DNA of 64,000 nucleotides. Origin: an uncultured Mycoplasma sp. Lineage in GTDB: Bacteria; Bacillota_I; Bacilli_A; Mycoplasmatales; Mycoplasmoidaceae. This document shows positions 44,606 through 55,259 of the stretch, piece by piece. The notes below the pieces were generated by a model. It had not been told where the DNA came from. It did not search any database and saw only the letters and a list, made by a program, of their open reading frames with translations. A program made the translations under genes and the position numbers. The DNA is taken from assembly GCA_947648205.1 (NCBI GenBank), contig CANSNC010000001.1, positions 124,001-188,000 on the forward strand, given 5' to 3'. Each line of letters starts with the position of its first letter. Position 1 is the first letter of the stretch.

Positions 44606-45265
44606 ATGAATAATGTAAAACTTAAAACATCATGACAAAAAATATTAGAAAATGAATTTAAAAAACCATATTTTACAGATTTAATGTCATTTATTAATAA
44701 TGAATATAGAACAAAAAAAGTTTGTCCAAGGAAAGATGATATATTTAGATGTTTTAATTTTTTTGATTTTGAAAATACAACATTAGTGATTTTAGGCCAA
44801 GATCCATATCATGTACCACAAATGGCTGATGGGTTATCTTTTTCTACTCGTCTTAATATTAAACCAAAATCATTAATGAATATGTTTAATGAGTTAAAAA
44901 CAGATTTAAATATTACAAGAACTAATTGTGATTTATCTGATATTGCAAAGCAAAATGTTTTGCTCTTGAATACTTGTTTAACAGTTTTAGAAAATAAACC
45001 ATTGTCTCATGCAAATAAAGGGTGAGAAATTTTTACTGATAATATAATTAAAGAAATTGATTCAAATTTAAGGAATGTAATTTTTTTATTGATGGGAAAT
45101 AATGCAATAAGTAAAGAAGCATTAATTATTAATAATAAACAATTTATAATTAAAACATCTCATCCATCACCTTTTAGTTATCATATATCATTCAAGAATT
45201 CAAAAGTATTTTCAAAAATTAACAATCTACTTTTATCAATGAATAAAAGTATTATATTTTGATAA
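44606..45265 (+). CDS. ung: Uracil-DNA glycosylase
   Basis: It removes uracil from DNA. The 219 residues contain the catalytic water-activating loop LGQDPYH near residue 72, GLSFS, LLLNTCLTV, VIFLLMGNNA and HPSPFS, the minor-groove loop (usually HPSPLS). Several TGA Trp occur, including the last residue. The gene overlaps nothing and follows the lipoprotein by 3 bp. Confidence 0.95.
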
Positions 45266-45291
45266 AATATATTAATATAAAAGAAGTAAAT

Positions 45292-46374
45292 ATGAGTAAT
45301 AATAACAATATATTAAATGTCACTATTAGGAGTGGTAATCCTTTTGTTGATACTAATGGCCAATTAAATGTCATTGGTATTGTTTTAATATTTTGTGCTT
45401 TTTTTATTTCAATTGTAATTGCAAGTATTATTAAAAAAATTTATTATAGATTTTGATTAAAGAAAAAATACTTTGTTATACCAAGACCAAGTATAAAGGG
45501 TATAGCAAGCATTTCAATGACTATTGCTTTATCAGTTGCAGTTCTAATTTTAATGACAATAATTACTTCTAATTTGTTTTCTGTATTATTTAGGGCATTT
45601 CCAGGTACCAGGGTAACAATTGAAGGTATTTTAATTAAAATTGGGGGATTACTGTTTGGGCCATTTTTAGGGTTATTTATTGGTATGCTTACAGATTTAT
45701 TATCTGTATTAATGACAGCTGGTATATTTCATTATGGGTATTTTGTTGCAGCAATTGGATATGGTCTGATAGCTGGGCTTATTAGAACATTTGTGACTTT
45801 TAGTTCAAAAAATAAATTAAGATTTGCTATTTATTCAACAATTGCACTATTATTAACAGGTGTTATTACTTTTTATTATTTTTATACACAAACACCAGAA
45901 GTTGGTTTACAAATAAAATTTGGAGCAGATATATTAATTCCAAAGATGACAATGATTATAATATTGGTAAGCTTTTCAGGAATAACCATTATTATTCTAT
46001 GGACTTTTTATTTTCTTAATTTAAGATGAGTTAGAAATAGTATAGAAAAAAGAAAGTATTTTTCAAATACTAATCCAAATAGAAAAAAGAAAAAACAAAC
46101 ATCAGATAAATTTATTGCTTTTTGTGCAACAATAACATGTGTAGTTATAACAGAAATGTTTGTTAATGTTTTTGCAATGCCTCATTTTGATGCTGAGGTA
46201 ACATCTTTAGGTCCAACTGAATGGTTGGCAATAAGATCTGTTTTATTTATCCCTATGGTATTTTTAAATATGTTTATTATTTATCCAGTATACACAATTG
46301 TTACTCCATTAGTTACATATGATTATGAAAAAGAGTTAAGTGAAGCATTGCATATTAAATTACAGGAGGATTAA
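45292..46374 (+). CDS. ECF transporter S component (probably folate-type vitamin uptake)
   Basis: A 360-residue membrane protein with about seven hydrophobic helices, longer than a typical S component (about 180) because of N- and C-terminal additions. The core FPGTRVTIEGILIKIGGLLFG, then FIGMLTDLLSVLM and IGYGLIAGLI, matches the FolT-like S-component pattern. It would bind a vitamin and associate with the shared EcfT/EcfA module, not in this window. Substrate assignment is tentative. ATG at 45292 follows AGAAGTAAAT. Confidence 0.75.
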
Positions 46375-46379
46375 TTACT

Positions 46380-46676
46380 ATGAAAAAAAATATTACTATA
46401 TTTGACATGAAAAAAATTTCTTCAAATTTAATGATGAATATGAGTGATGATGAAATAGAAATTATTAAAGAAGAAATAAAGAAATCAGTTGATGATTTAA
46501 GTCATTTGGCTGTGTTTCATTCTGAAAAATATAATTTATTAAATGTTCAACCACTAGATTTTCCAGAAATTCAAACAAGTAATTGTTTTAGAGAAGATGT
46601 TATAAAAGATTTTAAAAACAAAGAGTTATTATTAAAACATCCAAAAGAAGTTATTAAGAATTTGATTAAGGTTTAA
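46380..46676 (+). CDS. gatC: Aspartyl/glutamyl-tRNA amidotransferase subunit C
   Basis: A 98-residue scaffold subunit. The helix SDDEIEIIKEEIKKSVDDLSHLAVF and the NVQPLDFPE segment resemble GatC, and its place before gatA and gatB confirms it. Sequence conservation alone is modest. It lies 5 bp after the ECF gene and 2 bp before gatA. Confidence 0.82.
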   Translation: MKKNITIFDMKKISSNLMMNMSDDEIEIIKEEIKKSVDDLSHLAVFHSEKYNLLNVQPLDFPEIQTSNCFREDVIKDFKNKELLLKHPKEVIKNLIKV

Positions 46677-46678
46677 TT

Positions 46679-48079
46679 ATGAGTAAAATTATTAATTTAA
46701 ATAAAAAAATAATTAATCAAGAAATAACTTCTCAAAAATTAATAAGTCAAACATTAAAAACATTAGAATCAAATAAAACTCTTAATGCTTACATTAATAT
46801 AGTAAATAAATATAGCAATAATAAAAATAATAAAACATCATTATTAAATGGCATCCCATATGCAATAAAAGATAACATAAATGTTCAAAACACTATTACC
46901 ACAGGTGGTTCATTATTTTTTAAAGATTATATAAGCCCTTATGATGCATATGTTGTAGAATTATTAAATCAAGCAGGTGCAATTCCAGTTGCAAAAGCAA
47001 ATCTTGATGAATTTGGATTAGGAGGAACAGGAACTTTTTCTGGATTTGGTCATGTTGTTAATCCATTTTTTAAAGAAAGAATAACATCAGGTTCTTCATC
47101 AGGATCTGCTGTATTGGTTGCAAATGATACTGTTCCATTTGCATTAGGTACAGATACTGGTGATTCAATCAGAAAACCTGCAAGTTATTTGGGAATAATT
47201 GGCTATAAACCAAGTTATGGGTATATTTCAAGATTTGGAGTATTCCCATATTCTCCATCTCTTGATCATGTAGGTATTTTAACAAAATCAGTTACAGATG
47301 TTGCAATAGTAGCAGATTGTATTTGTAAACATGATGAGCAAGATTTCACAAGTCAAATACAAGAAAAACACAATTTTTATAAATCATTGAATGATCCAAT
47401 TAAAGGAATTGTTAAAATGTGTTATTTGGAAAATATTTTAGATTTTATGCCATCTGAAAATAAAAACATCTTTTTAAATAGTATTAAGAAAATTGAAGGT
47501 AATAAAATTAAAATTAGACCTATTAATTTTCCTGTGGAATTAATTCAAGCAATTGCACCAGTATATAAAATAATAAGTTATTCTGAAGCTGTTAGTTGTT
47601 ATCAAAATATTACTGGAATTCCTTTTGGACAAAAAAATATTAAACAAAGTTTTCAAGAAACAATTTCTAGTACTAGATCAAAATATTTTGGTAAAGAATT
47701 AAAAAGAAGATTTGTGTTTGGTAGTTATTGTACACTTGTTGAAAATTATGATGATCTTTTCGTTTCTTCTAAAAAAATTAGAAGGCTTATTGTAGAGAAA
47801 GCTAAAGAAATATTTAAAGAATATGATTTTGTAATTATGCCAGGTAGTTCTACATGAGCTCCTACAAAAATAGATGTTGAAACAAAAAAATATAATGACA
47901 CATTAATTGATGATTATTTGCAAATTGCAAATTTCAGTGGATATCCATCAATTACATTGCCTATGTATAAAAATAACAATAATTTTATAGGTATAAATTT
48001 AATGGGTTACATGAATAATGATAAGCAGTTATTAACAATTGCAAAACATGTAAATTACATTTTAAACAATGGAGATTAA
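46679..48079 (+). CDS. gatA: Aspartyl/glutamyl-tRNA amidotransferase subunit A
   Basis: An amidase-signature subunit of 466 residues that frees ammonia from glutamine. LNGIPYAIKDNI holds the catalytic Lys, SGSSSGSAV and GTDTGDSIRKPAS the Ser pair; the usual GGS reads GDS. NLDEFGLGGTGTFS and LDHVGILTKSV follow. Together with gatC and gatB it converts mischarged Glu-tRNA-Gln to Gln-tRNA-Gln. Confidence 0.95.
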
Positions 48080-48083
48080 TAAA

Positions 48084-49505
48084 ATGAAAAATTTATTTAA
48101 CACAGTTATTGGAATAGAAGTTCATACTGTTATTAACTCTAAAACAAAAATGTTCTCAAGTTCAAAATCTGATCACAATTGTAAACCAAATGATAATATT
48201 TTTCCTATAGATTTAGGACATCCTGGAACAATGCCTCAACCTAATAAAACTTGTATTCAAAAGGGAATTACATTAGCATATGCATTAAACATGGACATTT
48301 CAAAAACAATATCTTTTGATAGAAAAAATTATTTTTATCAAGATTTACCAAAAGGATTTCAAATAACTCAACAATATAACCCAATAGGAAGAAATGGTGT
48401 TATTCAAATTGATGATAATGTGTCTATAGAAATTGAAAGAATCCACTTAGAAGAAGATACTGCTAAACAATTTATTGATGATAATAATAATGTTTTATTA
48501 GATTACAATCGTGCAGGAATGCCATTAATAGAAATTGTTACAAAACCTTGTATAAAAAGTGCAAAACAAGCTTGTGATTTTTTGAAAGAATTAAAAAGAA
48601 TATTAATATTTAATAATATTTCTGATGCAAAATTAGAAGATGGTTCAATGAGAGCAGATGTTAATATTTCAGTTAATCATGTTCTTTCAGATGAATATGG
48701 TACAAGAGTTGAAATAAAAAATATCAATTCTATTTCTAATGTTGAAAAAGCAATTGAGTATGAAGTTAATAGACAAATTAATTTAATTTTATCTAATAAA
48801 AATGTTCAACAGGAAACAAGAAAGTTTAATGATAAAACAATGCAAACAGAATTTATGAGATTAAAAACTGATGCTGTAGATTATCATTATATGACAGAGC
48901 CAAATACATATATTAGGGATATAAGTTCTGATTTTATTAATGAATCAATTAATATTTATTACACAAATATTAATGATATTAAAAATGAATTACTTTTATC
49001 TAATATATCAAATGAATTTATAAATATACTTTTAGATGATGTGAATTTATACAATGCATTTAATTATTTAGATGGTATTGTAAATAATAAACAAGAAGTT
49101 ATAAAATGACTATGTATTGAACTAGTTGGAATATTAGCTAAAAATAATTCAAGTATTAAAAATGTGTCAGTAGAAAAATTAGACAATATAGGTAATATGA
49201 TTAATTTATTATTAGCCAATAAAATAAATGGTAAACAAGCAAAAGAAATTATTAAGTTTATTTATGAAACAAATAAAAGTGTAGAACAAATAATTGAAGA
49301 AAATAATTTTAAACAAATTACAGATAAAAATATTATTAGAGATATTTTACAAAAATATATTGATAATAATCCTAATATGGTAGAACAATATAAACAAAGA
49401 CCTGAAAGAGGAGAAAAGTTTTTTATTGGCATGGTAATGAAAGACACAAATGGACAAGCAAATCCAGATATAGTTAATGAAGTTTTAAAAAATATACTAG
49501 GTTAA
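48084..49505 (+). CDS. gatB: Aspartyl/glutamyl-tRNA amidotransferase subunit B
   Basis: The kinase/tRNA-binding subunit, 473 residues. GIEVHTVINSKTKMFS near the start, GHPGTMPQPN, DRKNYFYQDLPKGFQITQ, LEDGSMRADVNISV and YHYMTEPN are diagnostic, and the C-terminal YqeY-like domain ends the protein. ATG at 48084 is preferred over an in-frame ATG at 48069 because GGAG lies between them at the right distance. The gatA stop overlaps that region. Confidence 0.96.
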
Positions 49506-49558
49506 AATAGTATATTTTTATTTATTTAATCTATTGATTTTGTTGTTGTTTTAAATGC

Positions 49559-49564
49559 TATAAT
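49559..49564 (+). promoter_or_regulatory. -10 box (TATAAT) for rpoD
   Basis: TATAAT is 34 bp before the rpoD GTG. TTG-rich sequence lies upstream but no -35 has ideal spacing. Confidence 0.45.
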
Positions 49565-49598
49565 AATAAAATGCTTGTATTATAATTAGGAGACAAAT

Positions 49599-50873
49599 GT
49601 GGCTTTTGGAAAGAAAAACAAAGATAAAGAATTATCTGCGACTTTAAATAAAGATTATATTAGTAGTGGTATTCTTGAAGGTAATATTTCAAGAGGGCAT
49701 GATTTAAGTGATATAGATGCTGCTAAAAATAAATTTATAAAAGACCATTTAAATAAGAAGAAAAAAAGAGCAAAAGTTTCTGCTGAAGAAATATTAGTTC
49801 ATTTTGATAAATATGGTTTATCTGATTCTGAATATGATGATTTATTCAAATGGTTTGAAGCTAATGGATTGACACTAGATTCAAATCCATTTAAATCTAA
49901 AAACTCATCAGTTATAAAATCATTAAAAAATACAGTTGCTGAGAGAATTGACTCAATGGTTAATGATCCTGTAACTTATGGTAGCACAACAAGAGATAAA
50001 GTTGATGATGGTATTAAATCGTTTTTAAATGTTTTAGGTTCATCAAAAATGTTAACAGCTGATGAAGAAAAAGAAATTGGAGCAATGCTTGATAGTGAAG
50101 ACCAATACATTAGAGACTATGCAATTAATCAATTGATGACTTCTAACTTGAGACTTGTAACTTCTATTGCAAAAAAATATTTAAATAGAGGTCTTGATCT
50201 TGAAGATTTACTTCAAGAAGGTTCATTGGGTTTAATGAAAGCTATTACTAAATTTGATTATAAATTAGGTAATAAGTTTTCAACTTATGCAACATGATGA
50301 ATTAGACAAGCAATTACTAGAGCAATTGCAGACCAAGCAAGAACAATTAGAATACCAGTTCATATGGTTGAAACAATTAATAAATTATCAAAAACTGAAA
50401 GACAATTAATGCAAGATTTAGGTAGAGATCCTACACCTGAAGAATTAAGTGATGCAATGGGTGGCAATGTAGCAGGATTCACTCCTAAGAAAATCATTAG
50501 TATTAAAAAATTAAATGTTGATCCAGTTTCATTAGACAAACCTGTTGGGAAAGATGAAGAATCTAAATTTGTAGATTTTGTTAGAGATAATGATGCATTA
50601 ACTCCAGAACAATATGTTGAAAAGGCTTTAATGGGAGAACATATTGATGATATTCTTAAAAAGAATTTAGCTGAAAAAGAAGAAAAAATAATTAGAATGA
50701 GATATGGTTTAACTCCATATGCAAATCCTATGACATTAGAAGAAGTAGGACAACATTTTAAAATAACAAGAGAACGTGTAAGACAAATAGAAGCAAAAGC
50801 TTTAAGAAAGATTAAACACCCATCAAAATCTGGTGTGCTTAAAGGATTTACTGAATCAAATCATGAGAATTAA
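49599..50873 (+). CDS. rpoD: RNA polymerase primary sigma factor
   Basis: The housekeeping sigma-70 factor, 424 residues. The N-terminal region resembles region 1.1. Region 2 shows [26 protein letters not shown] and KFSTYATWWIRQAI (two TGA Trp), which read and melt the -10 box. Region 3 begins near [17 protein letters not shown], and region 4 with [21 protein letters not shown] reads -35. The start is GTG at 49599, fixed by TTAGGAGA 7 bp upstream; the ATG two bases earlier is out of frame. It overlaps trmK by 11 bp. Confidence 0.97.
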
Positions 50874-51510
50874 AACAATAGCTTCTTTTATTGAAAAGGC
50901 AAATGTGTGTGTTGATGTAGGTAGTGATCACGCATATTTGTCTTTATTATTAGTTGAAAATAATAAATCAAATATTGTTTATAATATAGAAAAAAATCCA
51001 CAGCCATTACAAAATTCAATTAATAATACAAAACAGTATCATAATAGAATTTTCAATGTTTTAAGTGATGGTTTTAAATCTTTTGATAAGTCTATTGATA
51101 TAGATTATTGTGTTATTGCAGGAATGGGTTCAAATACAATAATAGAAATACTTTCTCAATGTTTTAATAATGTTAAACATTATATTATTTGTGCAAATAA
51201 TGGTTATGATAAATTAAGAGAATGAATTAAGAATAATAAATTCAAAATTTATAATGAAACTACTATTTTAGAAAACAATATTTATTATGAGATAATATGT
51301 TTTTCTAAATTTAAAGGTAAAAAACTTATTTTTAAAAAAGATATTGAATTTGGAATTAGAAAAATAAAAAAATCAGATAAATATTATATTGATAAATTAA
51401 AAGCAGAATTATTAAAAAAAGATTATGAATCATTAAAAGAAAAAAATAAAAATTTATATAAAAAATGCAAAAGAATAGAAAGATATATTGAAAAATATGG
51501 AACTTATTAA
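50863..51510 (+). CDS. trmK: tRNA (adenine-22-N1)-methyltransferase TrmK
   Basis: A 215-residue Rossmann methyltransferase for m1A22 of tRNA. CVDVGSDHAYLSLLL near residue 20 is the SAM loop, and VIAGMGSNTIIEIL near residue 80 is the family motif. The C-terminal third is a Lys-rich coiled coil. It overlaps rpoD at its 5' end (11 bp) and the NIF3-family gene at its 3' end (14 bp), the sigA-trmK-yqfO order of Bacillus. Confidence 0.9.
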
Positions 51511-52270
51511 ATTATTTGATTTATTTAACAAATTATATCCACTAGCTACACAAGAAGAATGAGATAATTCAGGTTTTTTTAATAAATATGAAAATTTTAA
51601 TGTAACAGATGTATTAGTTAGTTTAGATATTAATATTGATGTTGTAAATAAAGCAATTAACAATAATATAAAATTAATAATATCTCATCATCCAATTTAT
51701 ATTAATGAATCTGATTTAAAGCTTAATCATATTAAAAAGCTAATTAAAATAATTGAAAATAATAATATTACAATTTTAAGTCTTCATACAAATTTTGATA
51801 AAGCTAAAAAAGGCATGAATTATTCTTTATTAAAAGAACTTAAATTGAAAGAAATTAAACAATTAAAAGAATCTCCATATGTATTTTTTGGAGAATTAAA
51901 AAATAAATTAGATTTTAAATCTATTTTAAAATATATAAAAAATCATTTAGATTTAAATCATATAATTTATGATGAATATTCATATCATTTAATTAATAGC
52001 AAAAATATTAAAAGAATTGCTGTTGTTGGAGGGTCTGGAAGTAGTGATTTATATTTAATTAAAAATAAATATAAAATTGATTTATTTCTAACTGGCGAAA
52101 TTAAATGACATTTATATAATTTAGCTTTTAATAAAAGAATGTCATTAATAGATATTGGTCATATTTCTGAAAAAATTTTTATAAAAGTTATTGAAAGTGT
52201 TATAAATAAATTCTGCTCAGATATTAATGTTGTAACATGTGAAAATACAACATATTTAAAAATAATTTAA
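51497..52270 (+). CDS. NIF3/DUF34-family metal-binding protein
   Basis: A 257-residue member of the NIF3 family, YqfO in Bacillus, often annotated as GTP cyclohydrolase I type 2 homologue. Metal ligands are seen in ISHHPIY near residue 58, SLHTNFD and DIGHISEK near the C-terminus. VVGGSGSSD and FLTGEIKWH are also typical. The biochemical role is unsettled in the family. It overlaps trmK by 14 bp. Confidence 0.9.
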
Positions 52271-52273
52271 ATA

Positions 52274-52310
52274 AAAACTCTATCCACAGGTAATATGGAT
52301 AGAGTTTTTT
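52274..52310. terminator. Bidirectional terminator between the NIF3-family gene and rpsU
   Basis: AAAACTCTATCCA pairs with TGGATAGAGTTTT, with A- and T-runs on both sides, in a convergent gap. Confidence 0.88.
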
Positions 52311-52500
52311 AACGATTATTATTTCTTTTATTATATTTATTTCTTTTTTTAGCAGCAGCTTTTTCTTTTTCTTTTGCTCTTAACCCTGGTCTTAAATAGA
52401 ACTCGTGACGTTTTCTACACTTTTCAGTTTCTGATGTAATTCTCTTAAAACTTTTTAATGCTGCTTCAAGATCACCATTTTTTACTTCAACTTTTGGCAT
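52309..52500 (-). CDS. rpsU: 30S ribosomal protein S21
   Basis: A 63-residue basic protein, MPKVEVKNGDLEAALKSFKR, with the conserved KCRKRHEFYLRPG block and a Lys/Arg/Asn-rich end. Start ATG 52500 follows AAAGGTGGTGATT. It is transcribed alone on the minus strand. Confidence 0.95.
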   Translation of the reverse strand: MPKVEVKNGDLEAALKSFKRITSETEKCRKRHEFYLRPGLRAKEKEKAAAKKRNKYNKRNNNR

Positions 52501-52535
52501 ATAATCACCACCTTTCATCTATTTAACCAAGAATA

Positions 52536-52541
52536 ATTATA
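52536..52541 (-). promoter_or_regulatory. -10 box (TATAAT) for rpsU
   Basis: A minus-strand TATAAT lies 35 bp before the rpsU ATG. Confidence 0.5.
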
Positions 52542-52582
52542 ACATAGCTATATTAATAAATAATATGATTATGTATTTAGCG

Positions 52583-52622
52583 AAATATAAAAACCACACT
52601 CTAGATAATAGCGAATGTGGCG
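52583..52622 (-). terminator. Probable terminator of the DnaQ-like gene
   Basis: On the minus strand CCACATTCGC is followed by TGTGG and a TTTTT run. The stem is short (CCACA/TGTGG) with a long loop. Confidence 0.5.
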
Positions 52623-52652
52623 AATGTTTTATGTCTTTTATTAGATCGTTTT

Positions 52653-53186
52653 TTAGATGATGAATGATTTTAGTCTGAATCAAATTTTTTCAAGCACCAT
52701 AGTTGTGTATGGTGAACCTAATAATCTTTCTTCATCATATTTAATACCAAGTTTTGTAGCTAGTTCTTCTAATGAAATGTCATCATCAAAACCTATTATT
52801 TGCTTTGCAAGTTTTAATGCATCAATTTCTGATAATTCTAAATTATATCCATATTGGTGATAAATTTTTTCCAATAAAGGGTATGCAAAATTGTCACCAT
52901 TATATGTAAATAAAATAGCATCTTGAAAAATGAAAGCAATGTTTTCAAGAGCTGACATTTTGTCAATTCCTTCACTTTCAATTTTTTTATTAGTTATTCT
53001 ATATTTTCTAATAATTTTTCCATTGATCTTGTTATCAGTAGCAATAAAAAAATTGTGTTTAGAAACCATTTCATTATTGATGTAAACTCTAGCTGCAAAG
53101 TAAAGAATTTCTGAATTCATTCCCTCTTCAGTTGTCTTGATATCAAAAATAACGATTTTACGATCTTTGAATAAATCCCTTAACAT
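52653..53186 (-). CDS. DnaQ-like exonuclease-fold protein with degraded active site
   Basis: A 177-residue protein, one TGA Trp before the C-terminus. It follows the DEDD exonuclease fold: VIFDIKTTEEGMNSEILYFAA (exo I has D-x-E-T, here D-I-K-T), LFTYNGDNFAYPLLEKI (exo II, Asp kept) and LLGSPYTTMVLEKI (exo III, His and Asp lost). Two of four metal ligands appear missing, so nuclease activity is doubtful. It resembles the protein at 2498-2977. ATG 53186 has the unusually strong Shine-Dalgarno AAAGGGGGAG. Confidence 0.7.
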
Positions 53187-53248
53187 TACTCCCCCTTTGG
53201 GTATAAAAATAATATCTTATTATATTTTACATTATTTTTTATAAATTA

Positions 53249-53278
53249 TTGCACTTATAAATTGCATAATGGTATAAT
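53249..53278 (+). promoter_or_regulatory. Promoter of the MORC-Z1 defence cassette (TTGCAC-18-TATAAT)
   Basis: TTGCAC at 53249-53254 and TATAAT at 53273-53278 with an 18-bp spacer. Transcription from here gives a leader of about 190 nt before the first cassette gene. Confidence 0.55.
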
Positions 53279-53311
53279 AAATGATTTTTTAATACTTTTT
53301 TATTTCTATTG

Positions 53312-53366
53312 TTTTTAAAAAGTTAAAATTATCCAATCCAATTTTTAAAAATTTACTTTTTAAAAA
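53312..53366 (+). repeat. 12-bp inverted repeat in the cassette leader
   Basis: TTTTTAAAAAGT at 53312-53323 is repeated inverted as ACTTTTTAAAAA at 53355-53366, with 31 bases between. It lies downstream of the cassette promoter. It could be an operator or an RNA hairpin; each arm itself contains the palindrome TTTTTAAAAA. Confidence 0.6.
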
Positions 53367-53477
53367 ATGAATAATAAATTTCTTGTTATTGATTTTTAGA
53401 TCATATAGATGGTTGTATATAGATGTCAACTAAATAAAATCTAAAATGATTTCTTATATTTTATTTAGGAGAAAGAA

Positions 53478-55259
53478 ATGAGCTTCAAACAATTAGTTGC
53501 TACATATGGAATGATAAGTAATTATAAAAATGAAAAAACTAATTTATGATTAGCATTAGCAGAATTTATTGATAATTCTATTTCTTCATGACAAGGAAAA
53601 GATAATTTAGAAAAAAGTGTTGATGGTTTAAAAATATCAATTACATTTGATGAAAGAGATGAAACAAATAGAAAAGTTATAATTACTGATAATGCAAATG
53701 GTATGGATAGTGATGAATTAGTTAACTCAATGCAACCAAGTGATACAATAGGAAAAAAAGACACACATTACAACCAATTTGGTGTTGGTATGAAATTGGC
53801 CATTTTTTGACAAGGAAAAGATGGAATAGTTTTTTCTAAAACAAAAAATAATGATGAATATTATGTTGAATTAAGGACAAGTCAACATGAAAGTAATGAA
53901 GCAGTAAGTGTTGAATCAAAATTATCACCTTTTAATAAAGTCCAATATGATTCTGGTACAACTATAATTATTGAAAAAATATATGACAACAAATGAATAA
54001 AGGACTTGAATATAATTACTGGTGCATTTGGATGAAGATATAGAGAATTATTGAAGAATGATAAAAATAGTTTTAGTGGAATGGAAATTAAAATAAATTG
54101 ATTGACTTCAGATGTTAAGAAAATTAATTGTAATAATGACATAATGGTAAAACCAAAATTTATTTACCCATTTTTGTTAAGTGATTTTAAAGAGCATCAC
54201 TTTAATAAAAATGATTATGATAGAAATAGATTTTTAGATAATTATGAAAAAGACATAAAAGAATTAATGGAAGAATATCCAGAAAAAAAGATATTAAATA
54301 AGTTTTGTTTAAAATTACTAAATGGAGAGCCATTAGTTGATAAATTAGATATAGAATTTAAAGATTCTAACAAAACATCTACTTTAATTTATGGTGTAAT
54401 AGATGCCAAAATTGGTGGTGAATTAGCAGCAAATTGTGGTGTTACTACCTTCCATTTGAAAAGGGCAATAAATCATGGACCAAATTATAAAATAGAAGGG
54501 TCTTCTGGGTCTTCATGTATCCAATTTGATGATTATTCACAGAGAAATAAAAGAGCAAGTAGTGGGAAACCAACATGAAGACGTTTATTTGGTGAAATAG
54601 ATTTAACAGGAATAGAAGTACCAGATGTTAATAAAAGTCAATTTAATTGAAGTGTAAATGGTTATGATGATTTAACAAAACAATTAAAAAATATATGAGA
54701 TGAATTACATGATTTATTAATAAAAATAGTGGGTTGAGAAGGTTTTAGAATTTCTTCAACATTGGACAAAGAGTCAGAAAAGAAACAAAATAAAATAGTT
54801 AATAATTCAAAAAAAATATATAATCCATTTAAAATAGACACTAGTATTCAAATTGCTCCAAATGATAAAAATTTAAAACCGTGTTTTACATTAAAAGAAG
54901 AGAATATAAAAATTTGAATAAGTGAGTCTAATGAAAAAAATATTGATTTTATAAATGTATATGAGGATTATGATGGAGAATACAAAAACATATATGTTTA
55001 TATTGATGTTAATCATATATTTTGAAAACCTTTTATGGATGATGAAGATTCTAAAATTGATCTTAGGTCAAATGTTACATATCCAATCATTTTATTACTA
55101 GTAATTTCATATTTATATTTAAATGAGAATGATTTACTAAATGAAAACAAATTGTTAAACCATTTTTTAAATATAGAAAATGAACAAGAAGAACCAAAAA
55201 ATTTCTATGATGTCATAAATTGTGTAGTTCGTTCAATGGAAAATAAAAATGAAGAATAA
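53478..55259 (+). CDS. MORC/MutL-like GHKL ATPase of a defence cassette
   Basis: A 593-residue protein with many TGA Trp. The N-terminal Bergerat ATP-binding fold is complete: N-box LALAEFIDNS (Glu29, Asp32, Asn33), G1 box ITDNANGMD from Asp71 (DxGxG reads DNANG), and G2 box FGVGMKLA near residue 101. The remaining 400 residues have no recognised domain, as in bacterial MORC-type ATPases. In other bacteria these partner with a Z1 helicase and a PD-(D/E)XK protein in restriction-like, antiviral loci (Mza type). ATG 53478 follows TTTAGGAGAAAG. The Z1 gene overlaps its 3' end by 11 bp. Confidence 0.85.

Noticed and set aside
52600-52626. GCGAATGTGGCGAATGT as a tandem repeat
   Set aside because: Only two partial copies exist; the bases are explained by the minus-strand terminator hairpin.
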